A stretch of 64,000 nucleotides of DNA, from the NCBI GenBank assembly GCA_973895155.1, contig OZ316893.1, positions 25,048,001-25,112,000 on the forward strand, written 5' to 3'. Below, piece by piece: positions 35,862-47,700 of the stretch. Numbering within the stretch: position 1 is the stretch's first letter; every line of letters begins with the position of its first letter. Source of the stretch: Marsupella aquatica. Its lineage: Eukaryota; Marchantiophyta. The notes beneath the pieces are model-generated. The model searched no databases. It was not told the origin of the DNA and saw only the letters and a program-made list of their open reading frames with translations. The position numbers and the translations under genes are program-made.

Positions 35862-38800
35862 TCAACTTTCCTTACCATTCATATCATGTGCATTTGGATC
35901 AATTGAAACTGCTGCAATGTCCACCGCTTCTGGTGGGTTGGTGCAAGAACACTCACAAGGACAATAAGTCTCACAAGCCTCACTTTCTTCTCCACATACC
36001 TCAGAAGTACTGGCTGTGTCTTTCGAAGCATTTTCCAACATTCTTTCTACATAGACCCCAGGACCACCTGAAAATAATTTCTCCAAGAGCCATGTCATTC
36101 ACATATTATATGCACCCATATTATATACCTGCCACTTTTGTAAATTCAAGCTTGAATTGAGTCGAGGAAAGCACCATTGCGGAGTATGGTTGTCACGTTG
36201 AGTAATCTCAGGCCAAACAAGCAATTAGATTTATTTGTATTTCTAGCAGGGAAGCTAGCTGAATGAGCCTAGATGTTGGTTTTCAACTTTTGGGGGAAGA
36301 ACTTATTACTATCTAGGCACTATGACAACCACTTAAAATAATGAAGTTTTTTTTGTTGTGTCACAGCAGTGTATGGAGTCTTGAGTTTAATGGCATTCAA
36401 CGCTCATGACCATCAATCTAATGATCTGACAAAACATATCAAATGAACTGCAAAATGTACAGGTTCATATTGTTATCAATCTAAGTACTCATGCAAGCGA
36501 CTTTTTGCATAGGTGTCCTTGACAAATCTGTCCTAAATGCTAACAGGAGAACTTCTCCATTCAAACCATTCCCCATTCCCTACGAGCAATATTAATTTGC
36601 ACCTACTTGTGCACTTGCAATACTCATTTTGTATCCTAACTACATAAGTTTTGTAAGGAATATTCTACTTTTATGGGAGCATACAAACTACCCAGCTCTC
36701 TCAACAGTATATCTCCCTAGATCAACATTTGAGATGGCTTGTTGTTTATGCTATCTCATTGTTAGCAAATCCATAGACTCATTTTGAACTCATACGAGTC
36801 TATTTGTTGTACAACCATCCTACATGGTGACCTCTAGCCTTTTTACCATGACCAGGGGGTGTCTTCCATTCCCAAGCACCCACCAGGTTTGTGGCCAGGA
36901 GCAAGCAAATTGAAGTGCTTGTATGCCAGTTTGGGTTTCATTCCAGCTTGCTTCAACTCAAATTCATTCACAACCAAGGCTCTACTATCGGCATAATCAA
37001 CAAACTCTCTAGAAGTTTTAGGATTGGCCGGTAAGGGACGAAGTATCCGAGTAACCTTTCCATATGATTTTCCATATATGTGCTGCACACAATACCACGT
37101 AAGAGTACATGTTATTCTCATTAATTCTATTTTTCAACCCAAAACCTTCACACTAATGACACCCACAGTGTATCTCAGTTTCAGTACCAACAGTAGTGTC
37201 TTGCATTTTATTTCATTGGGTGAAGAAAAGAATGGTGAAAATGGTTTTTAATGCTTCATACATTAAGTACAGTCACCCTGGTCTGTCCCAGTCTGTCCAT
37301 TCAGTAAAAGGACACTCTCAAATTCTGACATGTGAGCAAAATGGGTAGTTCTTATGTTTAATAAATCCATGGCCTGGATTCATCATTTCTCAAGATGTGT
37401 CTAAAATGCAAGAAGGAAACTAAGTTTGAAACTGGCGTAGGTTTCTTCTTCACCAAAGACAACAGATAATTCCCCAGATCCTTCTTGGCCAAAGACACCA
37501 CAGAATTACTTCCTACAAACTTAAAATGCCTTGATTTCTTAGCTCTTACTCAAGCAAAAGTTTATATACTTCTTATTCATCCAACTACTGATTTGGATGC
37601 ATTACTGTTTTGTTCCACCTCTAAAAGTTAGCGCAAATTCTCATTGTGGTACCTGCTTTGCATGAGTATGCCCGCTATAACCTTTGATGTGGTGTCTTGC
37701 TTCTGCAACCTCAAGGACATCATCTTTCAATTTCTCAAATGTTCTTCGAGTACAAATCTTTCTGTCCTTATATGGAGGATCTGGTATGGACATGTGTGGA
37801 GCGCAAGTTGTAACCCCTGTAGGTGTAGTTCCTATACAAGTCCTACAAAAAAAGACCCCTACAAAATTAGATCTAGTGCTTCAATGATCTGACTATCTAG
37901 AACACAAATTATCAGTGGATGTTCCACAAGCTACAAATTCAGAATTGTGTGGATTTTGCGACCTCAAATGTCTCAGTTATTATGTTCCCAGTGATCTTGT
38001 CCATTTTTTTTTGCCTCAACTTGTTATGACTGAGTTCTTTTACAAGGTTTCCCTTTTTTAGACATTCCCTCAAGAGTTTCTTGAAAACTTGGTTAGTAGA
38101 GCCTGTTTCAGAATGGGGAAAAAATATAGAGTGTGTTAGACAACTTCAGCTCCAAAAACTCAGACAAAATAGCTTGTAAATAGTATAAGTTCAACTGGTA
38201 CTTCACTAACTTCTTAAATGCATGCAAACGTAAAATGGTGCCCCAAAAAGAGTTTCTTGATATAGAAAGACCACTAGTTTAATGCAAATGGCACTCTGAT
38301 CGTTGTTAAAGCACATGCATCAACTTGCCATTGTGATTTGAAGTGAGTGTCATTGGGATGAACTTTCAATACCAAGAATGACATACCGCCTACTGGGTTC
38401 TGTAGGACCGTCAAATGATAACGTAGTGACATTTAGTTTTGACACATGTGGTCTGAGCTAGATAAAGCTCATTAATTCTAGGATTAATGTACAATTATGG
38501 AGTATTTGTATTTAAAAGTCCCCATGTGGTGCAAAGATCGAAAGTGAATTGTACGCTTCTATTCATGCTTCCATCTCTCTCATTTGGGCAGCTCGATCCC
38601 TCACACACAGAAACCAAAGGCAATTCAACGCCTTGTTTGAGAGACAGTGAAATGGTACTAGGTAGAGTTATTTGTGCATTACTTCATTTTTCGGATATCC
38701 ATGAGACCAGATGTTGCGTCCATATCTGGAGGTAGATCTCTTTTGCTGCATATCCATTTAATGGCCTTTGGAGGTTGTTCAAGTGCTGCTCTAGAAAGCT

Positions 38801-39276
38801 GGGCATAGAAGAAGTTTCTATCTTGTGGTCGAGACTCAACTGTCTGAAGAACTCCAAACACAACAACATATTTGGAAAGATCAAAGATGCGTTCAAAATG
38901 GGAGGACCTACAAATGCAGGTGGTGTGTGTTCTGTCCCATGGGAGAGGTTTGTTGCTGTTATGATGCCATGAGGATCATTGGAACAATTAGCTTTACAAT
39001 GAGATTCAAGATGATCTATTGAGAGGCCAAACTACACAATCAACTAATCGGGGTAACATAAAAGTGAAACGTCAAAATGAAACTGATCCATACCAGCTCA
39101 ATGGCTTTTGAATATTCTTTGTGACGAAGGGAGTCGGTGCAAGCAACTGCTCTTCTGGTGGAATCACCATAACTATGGCCAATCAGATGATTACGCATTG
39201 CAGGGATGTAACCCGTGTAGCCCGGTGTGGCTGGCTCCTTGCCAAGTTTGGCCATAGTCTTCTGACGGAACGTCAT
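35862..39276 (-). CDS. ciliary microtubule inner protein 2-like (FAM166 type), five exons
   Basis: Probably a protein bound inside sperm-flagellum doublet microtubules, like animal CIMIP2/FAM166. Exons on the minus strand are 39276-39094, 38843-38683, 37842-37653, 37082-36884 and 36067-35862. All introns are GT-AG and the phases agree, giving 312 residues. The family mark, a GY-x-G-(H/Y) turn followed by G-x-(S/T)-Y-G-x-x-T, appears twice. In exon 1 it is PGYTGYIP with GHSYGDST; across the exon 3-4 junction it is GYSGH with YGKSYGKVT. Exon 1 has the start MTFRQKTMAK. The last junction is the weakest: if exon 4 is read through, it stops at 36843 and gives a shorter protein without the Cys-rich tail of exon 5. 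Flagellated sperm fit ferns, lycophytes and bryophytes, not flowering plants. The family is inferred from short motifs only. Confidence 0.6.
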
Positions 39277-40796
39277 TTTTCTAGATTTGAGAGAACACTG
39301 CCCTAGGCAAAAGGTTGATCTTGAGTTGGACAATATTGGCAATTGAACAATTACCCAAGATCTGACGAGGACAGCTGATGAAAAGGAAAGATGAATTCTA
39401 ACTTTGAGCTTCTGGAAGAGGCTGTTTGGCAGGAGAAAATTGTGTCAAACTTCTCTCGTCAATGAACCCATGTATCATTTTCCATTATTCCACTCAGCTT
39501 CTTGCCAATTCATGTGTTGGAGGACTTGGTCAAATGTGTCAAATGAGCCTTCTACTCTGCTATGTACGTTCATCATTTGACTTCTACTTGCATAAGATAT
39601 GCTGTGTCTCCTGGTATCACAATTCAATCTGCAAGCATTCATTTCAATTATGGCAATCAGAATATTGTTACTTCTTATTAGTGATTTGCTTTGGACAGTA
39701 TGGAAGAAAGGTGAGCATTTGTCACTTTTCAGTCACAAAGAGAAATGCCAGAACCTCCAAGCAGCCCCTAGATATTGCTCTTTCTAACATTCATAACATC
39801 ACAACATCCAGAATTGTATTTAAGAACCGAATTCCACCAATAATTCACATTTTGCACAATAGTTCTTAAAATTTATAATCTATCAAGTGTCCATAAATCA
39901 CTAAGACTAAACATGCAAGAGATGCAAGATCTGTTCAATCCTATCTGCATGATTTTGAGAGGGAATGGCAATGCTCTGATGTAGAAACAGATTTGACCAG
40001 ACCTAGATATATGAGCTTCTTTTTGTGTGTTTCAGAACATGCTCTGTTATTGTCAAAAGTGTGATAATTTCTGCTCATCATAGACCAAAAAGGAAAACGA
40101 TGTTCTTGATTTAAATTAGACTACCCTACACATAGACATCGTAGACTAATATTATACGACCTATGTTTTGAGGACATTTAGAACATCATTTTGTGATTTA
40201 ACAGCATGCTTGTAACCTTCAAAAGCTAAACCAAACCCTTAGAGTTCATCTCCAAGGGACACTAGTACAAATTAAAACCCACCATATCCTGACCTGCCAG
40301 ACTATGACAGGGCTGACAATGAAACAGATGGTAGTCACTACTCTTGATACAAATTAGACGACCCAAAACAGAGATTCATATACCTAAATGTGGAATCTAC
40401 AATGCTAGCTCGTGAATCAGGTGAGAAAGCACAATTCCACCAATGACACAGATCCATTTGTAAATTGAATGGCAGCTAATTGAAGGTATACATACATGCA
40501 GCTGTCATTGTAGTTGATTCAGGATATATGATACGTAGAAGCAAGGGTTTCATGTAAGGAACAAGAAGAGGCATACAACAAATCGATGATCTAGTTTGAA
40601 AAAGAGAGGGTTACATTTTCATGGAAGCAAAAGGGAAAAAAGGGCAAACCAAAAATCGTGATCATACACACTACTTTGCAATATAGCAAGCACCAAACCC
40701 AAAAGTTGACCCCACGTTGCTGTAGGTGGAATATGACTCAAATCATCTCCATTCACAAGGTTGTCAACATGGTCCAAATTCATTTGCTCACAATAT
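39277..40796. other. 5' flank of the ciliary gene; no other gene
   Basis: Contains the presumed promoter of the minus-strand gene ending at 39276. A 147-codon plus frame at 39426 lacks any family feature and is probably chance. Confidence 0.4.
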
Positions 40797-43700
40797 CCAA
40801 ATGTCGCACCCCTACCCTAGGCCTTAAATCCGGGTTAGTGTCGTGGTGCGACCTCGACCACCAGTAGGGGTGAGGGTTTGGGCAAGGAGGTGTGTAGTGA
40901 CCTTCATTAGCCCTAAGTCGGGCTAAACCGCTATACTTACTGGTATAACACTCGCATAATTCGTACTTGACATAGGTATATTTATTTTCCACCGCTGGAA
41001 TTTTCCCTCAGTTAGTGACGCGGACTAACTCCCGACTTGGGGCTTTTCAAGCCATCGACGTGACAGGAACTTGTGACATGCAATGAGTGGCAATCCCTAC
41101 CATTAGTCCGCACCCGGTACGTCCCTTAAAATGGCGCCTTTGCCCGGACAAAGCATACACACAACACCAGTTACTCTCAGAAACATTAGGGGGAAAAGAC
41201 TACATTTACTCAGCGAAGCATCAGTTTACATGGTTGACTCGACTTCAAAGGGGGTCAGCAGGCCCAACGGCAATCGATGCCCAGTCTCTACGAGGCCCTG
41301 CCTCGCACTTGCCCAGCAAGCTCGACTCTGGCTCTCACTCCTTGGTACGCTCTGACCCTACTCAGGCCGGGACTCCCCGTGCCTCGCCTTTCTTCTGCTG
41401 AGATAACTAAGCCTTCTCCCGCTTCCCATCGCGGAAGGGGAAGCCTAAATACTACCATAGCGGAAGAGAACCGGAGGATACTACCTTTCGGGGTACTACC
41501 TACTGACTAACTAACTGCTGACTACTGGTCGCGCTGCACTGATCGGTTGACCGTCGACTACGAGTGTGCCAACCGGAATGGCAGCGGCCAAGCCTACTGA
41601 CAAACTCTAGTCCGTTGATGGACTCAATCCTATGTTGGCTGATCCTAACTGACCGGCCCTAATTCTTCCTACTGCCGCTAATCGGCGCCTAATGATAGTC
41701 ATTCTGTCGTTACGCCTAACTAAAAGATGCCGCTGACTTAACCGCCTCGTGCGGCGCCTGCTTCTACCCTTCGCTAACTACCCCTTACGTGTGTGCAGTG
41801 GTTGGACCAGGGCTGGTCCCCTTGTCGGGGCGAGACCTCGAGCCGCCTTGATCAGAGGTGGGCCCAGGTTTTCCCCGCTGGAGGACGAGCAGGGTGACGC
41901 GGTCCTGCAAAGCCTTGTTGTCCCGTAATGCTTCCTCCGCCTCGTTTGCAGCTTCATCGGCTTCAGTCTGGAGCCGCGCCACCTCCAAGTTGAGCTGGTC
42001 GATGGCGTCGCGATGGACCTGGTCCTGCGCTAGCAATTTATCTCGTTCAGCGGAGAGACTAGCCACCTGCTGTGCTGCCTGCAGGAATTGTTTGTTGAGG
42101 TCGGTCAGGCTGGTAACCCGAGCCGAAGATTCTGAGCGTAATTGAAGCACGGTGTCGTCCAGCTTCTTGAGTTCGGCCTGCGCTCCGCTTAACTCCTGGG
42201 TTAGTCCGTCCCTCTGTTCGACAGTGCGGACTAAATCCTCGCGGCAGGTCGTTGCCTCTTCCTCGAGGTGCTCTACCAGCATCTGGAGACGCCCGATCTC
42301 ATTCCCCTTCGCCATGAGTTCTTCTTCCAAGCGGCTGACGATCCGTGGTTGGTGCTCTAACATGAAGAAGGCTGGCTGAAAGTACGCCGAGACTTGTTGT
42401 CCGATGTATGTCGCCAACTCCCCAGACATAGTCTGGCTAAACTTCTGGACCAGGTCGTAGGCCATGGTCCCCGGGGCTACTTGGTAGTCCTCCATCCTCT
42501 CGGGTACCGGTGGTTCCTCGGCAGGGGCAATGAGCTCCTCCATAGTCAGCGCTGGGGAGGGAAAGGTTTCTTCAGGTGGTGGAGGGATTGGGGGTGGTTG
42601 TACTGCAGGTAGCGGAGGCTCAACGGAAGGAGGCGGTGGAATTTCCACAGGGGGCAGTTGCGGAGTATTAGTCGGGGCTTCCGGCTCGGGGTTTGTCCGA
42701 GGGACAGTAGTCCGCGTAGTCGGGGTTGCCTCCTCTGGGGCGGGGGTGACATTACCCGGGGCTGAGGTGGCCGTATTCTTTCCTCTGGCCTCCCGCCGTG
42801 CCTTGTACCAGGCGAGGATAATGGCGATATGACTTCCCAAGTAAGTCTTCCCTCCAATAGCCATACCCTGAGCCCGCTTCAGCTCCCCCGAGAATCTTCG
42901 GTAGAAGAATTGGGCCCAGTTTCGTCGTTTGTACTGTTCCACCTGCACTATCGTGCAGAGGAAAATCTCGGATCGTGGCTCAATCATGTGTAGGGTAGTC
43001 CGTATGAAGTTAAGCCGCTCCATACAGGTTAAGTTGGTGCACGCCCCCTGCTTGTATCTGTTGTCCGTCTTACCCTCGGGTTTGAAGTGCCGCGGCGTAT
43101 ACTCCTTATCCCGAATTCGGATTTCCACCGGCACCGGCCCGGTTGGTAGGCCGAAAATTTGTGTTAGCCGATGCTCCGTGAGTGATAAGGTCTGCCCCGA
43201 AACCTTGGTGGTCGACGCATCAGTGTCGAAATTGGAGATGAACTCACAAATCTCCTTCGGCCCGGCGGCGCACGGCCTCCATAGTAAGTGGGCGAACCGC
43301 TCCAACTGATGCTCCTTGAGATAGTCCGCATGTTCGAGTTTCTTGATCGCGATCCAGACTACCTCAGGGACGCGGATTACCTGTAATAAGTTGGACTTCG
43401 GGTTATCCGGGGGCCGTCGGGTCTGGTTGGTCGGGGGGTTTGCCGGGGCAGGTGCAGGCGCGGCGTCGGTCCGTGTTGATTCGGGGGCCGTCGTAGTCCT
43501 TGACCGCTTACGAGGACGCTGTTCGAGTTGCGGACTAGCTCGCTCGGAACCCGAAGAACACTCCGCGTTGATTACTGGATGGACTTGGGACTGGTTCGGC
43601 GGTACTCCGGTGGTCATCGGTTGAGGCGCTGGGGTAGCCATATCCCAGTTGAAGGCGTTGGAGCTTTCCCCGAGGAACGTGAGATTATGCGCCGCTTCCC

Positions 43701-44641
43701 GTTGTCTGCTGATGTCTTCTTGGCGCTTTTCGGCTGTGATCTGCTGGTCTAGGTACCCCGGAATCTTGTCGAACTCCGCTTGAGTAAGCCGCTGGTTGCC
43801 CTTCAGCTTAAAGAACTTAGCTGGAACCTCAAGAATCGCCTCTGCTACCGATCTAAGCCCTTCCTCGCTGAGATATAGTTCGGTGATGTAGTCTCGCAGC
43901 TCGTTATAGCTAGAATCCCTGGTGATGGCTGTCCTTTCGCAATTAACCAATGCTACCTTGGTTACCAGCTTCGCGTACCTTCGTTCGTAAGCGGCTTTCT
44001 CGGGGCAAGAGTACCAGTAAGTCTCGGAGAACTTAGCACCTACCTCGCCAAACAAGGTCCAAAATCCCAAGGCTGTGAGAGTCATACTAACCTCGTAGTC
44101 CGGTTCGTTGCATCCACGTTCCCACCTGGCTGGTCCTTTTTTGCGGAGGCCTCGCTCGTCCTGACTAAATCTCGCCACATTCCGCTCTTCTCCCTCGATA
44201 ATTTCCTCGTAAAGGTCGACTGGATTCAATCAAAAAGGTGAGCGGATGGCAGCGTCCATGAATTCCAAAAAGGTAAACGTGAGCGAATGGCCCATAGTGC
44301 CATCGGCTCCTCTCTTATGGGGGTGCCCGGACGAGCCCGAGCGTGAGAAGGTCAGGCCGTTTGGTCATTGATAACGAGCTGAAGTCGGCGTCTAGGTCCA
44401 AGCGTGATTCTTCTAACTGATTTTTACTCCGCTGCCGCCACCGTACCTCGGTCGTGCGTAATAATCCCTTTCCTGAACTCGTAATTATTTGGTTATCTTA
44501 ACCTACTCCTAATCTAATCATAATGGCACCTTGGCGGCTATACGTGCTATTCTACGCTATGGCTACGGTCCTTATGACCGTATAAGTCCTAATCTTCGAC
44601 CTGGGTTCGGTCAAGTGACACGTTGCCCGTGTCACAATTGG
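40797..44641 (-). mobile_element. 3.8-kb GC-rich element with intact ORF
   Basis: The two ends are related as an imperfect inverted repeat: CCAAATGTCGCAC at 40797 and, on the other strand, CCAATTGTGACAC at 44641, 10 of 13 alike, so it reads TGT..ACA inside. Base composition rises sharply above the AT-rich flanks throughout. The right end also holds an 8-bp hairpin, GTGACACG/CGTGTCAC (44615-44635). I found no clear target duplication. It could be a TIR transposon carrying only this ORF, or a retrotransposon derivative. Its ends were inferred from composition and the inverted words, so they are provisional. Confidence 0.45.
41785..44229 (-). CDS. 814-codon mobile-element ORF with coiled coil
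   Basis: One uninterrupted frame. It opens just after a stop with no ATG; the first in-frame ATG is at 44085 (MTLTALGFW), so an upstream exon or a start there is needed. Residues 1-190 form an unrecognised helical, charged region. 195-275 is low-complexity, with a basic RPRKRSR stretch. 283-482 is a folded domain with EICEFISNFD, LSLTEHRLTQIFGLP and, at the end, GSHIAIILAWYK. It resembles, in general pattern, plant-mobile or putative-transposon domains that recur in plant elements, but I cannot name a family. 490-600 is Pro-rich, and 633-785 is a long coiled coil (RLEEELMAKG onward). No reverse transcriptase, integrase or DDE motif is visible. The open frame over 2.4 kb argues for recent activity or constraint. 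Confidence 0.5.
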   Translation of the reverse strand: MNPVDLYEEIIEGEERNVARFSQDERGLRKKGPARWERGCNEPDYEVSMTLTALGFWTLFGEVGAKFSETYWYSCPEKAAYERRYAKLVTKVALVNCERTAITRDSSYNELRDYITELYLSEEGLRSVAEAILEVPAKFFKLKGNQRLTQAEFDKIPGYLDQQITAEKRQEDISRQREAAHNLTFLGESSNAFNWDMATPAPQPMTTGVPPNQSQVHPVINAECSSGSERASPQLEQRPRKRSRTTTAPESTRTDAAPAPAPANPPTNQTRRPPDNPKSNLLQVIRVPEVVWIAIKKLEHADYLKEHQLERFAHLLWRPCAAGPKEICEFISNFDTDASTTKVSGQTLSLTEHRLTQIFGLPTGPVPVEIRIRDKEYTPRHFKPEGKTDNRYKQGACTNLTCMERLNFIRTTLHMIEPRSEIFLCTIVQVEQYKRRNWAQFFYRRFSGELKRAQGMAIGGKTYLGSHIAIILAWYKARREARGKNTATSAPGNVTPAPEEATPTTRTTVPRTNPEPEAPTNTPQLPPVEIPPPPSVEPPLPAVQPPPIPPPPEETFPSPALTMEELIAPAEEPPVPERMEDYQVAPGTMAYDLVQKFSQTMSGELATYIGQQVSAYFQPAFFMLEHQPRIVSRLEEELMAKGNEIGRLQMLVEHLEEEATTCREDLVRTVEQRDGLTQELSGAQAELKKLDDTVLQLRSESSARVTSLTDLNKQFLQAAQQVASLSAERDKLLAQDQVHRDAIDQLNLEVARLQTEADEAANEAEEALRDNKALQDRVTLLVLQRGKPGPTSDQGGSRSRPDKGTSPGPTTAHT

Positions 44642-45069
44642 CAGATGTAGTGGTGGCAAACCCATTGCGCCAAGACATCATTGGGACAGCGGCAACTACG
44701 GCAGGGGCAGCAGCGTCACATGCGGCAACAACGAAGGAGGCCAAATATGCTGCACGAGCTTCATCTGACAGCTTCCTCCCCCTTGCTCTAGAGCTATTTG
44801 GGCGTCTTCATCCTCAGTTTGATGGGCTTCTTCGGCAAGCTGCCCGGGATGTTCATGGCCGCATGGGTCCCACCGGACCCCCGCTTTCTATTTTGACCAC
44901 GCACTTTCGCCAACGCATTTCAGTCACCTTGCAGCGTGCTCAAGCTCGGGCCATCTATCATCGATCTCTTACAGTGAGTGCTAGTGTGCCTCCGCAGCGG
45001 CTAGCTCCCCTAGAGGATGTTCCAATCCCACTTGCCGATCTAGTTTTGACCCTTGATGTGGACCAGTAG
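44620..45069 (+). mobile_element. LINE 3'-end coding remnant
   Basis: The reading frame ends DLVLTLDVDQ at the stop at 45067. It contains LADVVVANPLRQDI, then SDSFLPLALELFGRLHP and HFRQRISVTLQRAQARAI. From memory, this matches the tail that follows the reverse transcriptase in many plant LINE-like proteins (ADV..DP.R..LV, F.PLA.E.FG, RQR.S..LQ.A.A). Everything upstream of the tail is absent; the sequence starts exactly beside the end of the GC-rich element. A T-rich stretch and a short AT-rich tail follow to about 45310. It is a truncated copy, not a gene of its own. Confidence 0.5.
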
Positions 45070-46389
45070 CTTTTTGCCACATTCGCTAGGAATGATGAGG
45101 ACCTCGGTCCGCTTGGGTTAGTTTTAGTCTCTCTTTCTTGGTTTTTAGGGGTTCCCTATTGTTTATTTCTTACTTTTAGTTCCTCTTTCTTGGTGTTTAG
45201 TGGTTCCCTTTTGCTCACTTCTCTTTCGATTGGTTTTGTCCACTTGGGCCCTCTTTTGTTTGTTCATTTGTACTCTGATTGGTCCCTTTGTATATAAAAA
45301 GTGTGTATATTTGAAACTTCAACTGTTAATTACTTTGTGACTAAAGATGTTCAAATCGATATACTTTGATATTTTATTTTTACAAATATATCATAATTCT
45401 GTATGAAGATCATGAGTTTAAAAAGGACGGGAATATACAAAAACAGTGACATATTGTAAATTAGAACATCTTAGTGGCAATGTAGTTATATTAAAAGCTG
45501 TTCAGCCTTTTTGCGAGATGATCTAGGGCTTTTTATAGCTGCTAGGGAGGTGGATTTTTAAATTCAAGGAGACCAGTCATTGGATAGTCATTGATGCTTG
45601 TCTGAATCGTCTGCCCAACCACTGCCCAGAAAATTGTGATTTTTTCCTTAGTGTAACTAGTCTTGTACCAACCCCGCTTTTGGGTGGAGTTTGTGTAAAA
45701 AGGTTTCTGTCTGTAGGTATTTTTTGAACTGCACACCTCCGCCTCCACACTCGAGTGGTCTACCACCAGGCCAGAGCCTCCTGGACGAAAGTGCTGGCTG
45801 ATTCTTGGGTTTTAACCTGTTATTGTTGTTCACACTTTGGGCAGCATCCCGCAGGCAGCGCATACGGAAAGTCAGAAAAGACTTTCTAAGGACTCATAGC
45901 CTTGGATTGTTTGAACAGGCTTGGAGTGCCTTGAGTTGTTATGAATGTGCCACTAGAGCTACGATCTTCCCTCAAACACAATGTCATGGCCTTGTATTAA
46001 TTTGAACAATGGATAATGGGGCGCTCTGTTTGAATAGTGCGCCCAAGGCATTGTATTCAAGTTTTGACTATGTGTTTTCAGTTTTTGTATTTGCAGGGTG
46101 TTGTGTTTGAAGATGGACATTGTCTTTGAATATTGACATTGTGTTTGAATATTGACATTGTTGTATGATTTTTGAATTTTTTATTGTTTGTGCTCAATGT
46201 AGAACAGTTTAGGGTCAAATTTCAAACAGAGTGTCCTACTCAAACACAACTCACACCAATATTACACAACACCCGGGCGCTATGTTAAAATAATGTTGTG
46301 GTTGAAGAAAAAAATATTTTTCCTTATGGCGACCTAAAAAAATTCATGTTCGAACACAACGCCTGGGCGCTGTGTTCCGGGGAAGACGC
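45070..46389. other. intergenic; decayed SINE-like piece
   Basis: On the minus strand near 45780-45710, GGCTCTGGCCTGGTGGTAGACC and, further on, GTGTGCAGTTCAAAA resemble the head of an Au-type tRNA-derived SINE; there is no target duplication I can see. GTGTTTGAATATTGACATT is repeated at about 46140-46165. The words ACACAACACCCGGGCGCT and ACACAACGCCTGGGCGCT occur near 46263 and 46357, the latter inside a nearly perfect palindrome. Confidence 0.3.
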
Positions 46390-47700
46390 TAGACTCAACC
46401 TGAGCAAATTGATTTTGATCCCTTTGGCACGCTTTGGATGAGATCCCTGATTGGATACAAACTACTGGTTATTCAGAAATATCTAGGCCTATTGCACCGC
46501 TTCTGTTTGGACTGTATTGGTGCAAGGCTCTCATCCTGGTCAAGGAGGTTCCTTCTCTTTGACTGGGAAACTTTTATTGGTTAAGCATGCCTTGAAATCA
46601 ATTCCGGTATACTCCATGATGTTCCCACTATCTCCTTATTCCCTGGCCAAGAAATTGATTGCTCTGAGAAGGGTATTCCAATGGGGTGTTAATAAGCATG
46701 CATGGTGGGAAGGGTATCCCACCCGTTGCTTGCTAAAAGTTGTCCCGTCCTAACCTGGTTGACGATGGCCTTGGTTTGAAACACTTTTGAAGTCATTTGG
46801 ATGCTCTGTTAAGTAAATGTTTCCATGGGGCCTTATATCACCCTGAGTCAGATTGATAAAATGGAAGAATTACAAGAATTACTGTTTACAGAAATCTGTG
46901 CTCGATGGCAAATAACATGCTCTCAGTACACCTACATCTTTCTGAAGGCTTTTCTAGAGTGGCCAGGTCCGGAGTGCATGGGGGAACAGGTGCATGAAGA
47001 CCTGCTTTATTATCCAGGTACTGCCCCTATCCCAGGCCATTGGAATGGGGAGTGGAAGACCTGTTACGCTATATGCATCGCTTCTGTGATGTACCAGACG
47101 TGACCCTAGTGGAAGTTGTGAAAGTTTTTGGAAGGCTGGGGATAAGAAGGTATGCAACTTCTGGTCGAATGCAGAGAATGTCTACAAGGATTTGGAGGGT
47201 TGGACAAATGCACACATTGAGAGACTATCGTCCAACCTCCAGACCCACTGTTTATCATTCATGACTGTATAACATGTATAGTTTTGACTTTTGAGTTAAG
47301 TGCTTTTGACTCTTCTTCTAGATAATGGCGATGGCTGGACCTGGACACTGCCACCAAGAGCTTTGGGTTACCAAACCACAAGGTCTGCCAGATGCTCCAG
47401 CTGATTTAGGTAGACTTAACCAAATCTGGAACGAGACTCTTACAGATTATGGAGTGGAGTGCGGAAAGTAGCCTGGATTGCTGATCTCTCACGCAGGGCT
47501 AAGACCTTTAAGTGGAGACCCAAGGGCTTTTCTTTGGCTCCATGGCTTTAAATATTGCAAAGTTACATGGTTTATCAACTGGTTTTTGTGTGTTGTGCTC
47601 TGGCCAGGTGGAGGCCATCCCCCACATGTTCCTATTCACTAGACAACTTAAAAAGAAACTCAAGCATGGCTGAACTGTCAACTCATTAGCCATGATTTAA
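46390..47700 (+). mobile_element. LINE reverse-transcriptase C-terminal remnant
   Basis: Several frames together trace the end of a LINE polyprotein. LNLSKLILIP is followed at 46530 by GKLLLVKHALKSIPVYSMM, SPYSLAKKLIALRR and FQWGVN; this is the thumb-side segment after the reverse transcriptase, as in plant LINEs (SIP.Y.M..F..P....  .I....R.FLWG). At 47560-47650 another frame gives GFCVLCSGQVEAIPHMF, the C-x-x-C..H zinc-binding segment called zf-RVT. Several frameshifts and stops separate these blocks, so it is dead. Confidence 0.65.

Noticed and set aside
39426-39869. 147-codon plus-strand frame
   Set aside because: No domain, no splice context, Cys- and Ser-rich translation of AT-rich DNA; likely chance.
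41858-43752. Several long plus-strand frames
   Set aside because: They are antisense shadows of the 814-codon minus-strand ORF in GC-rich sequence.
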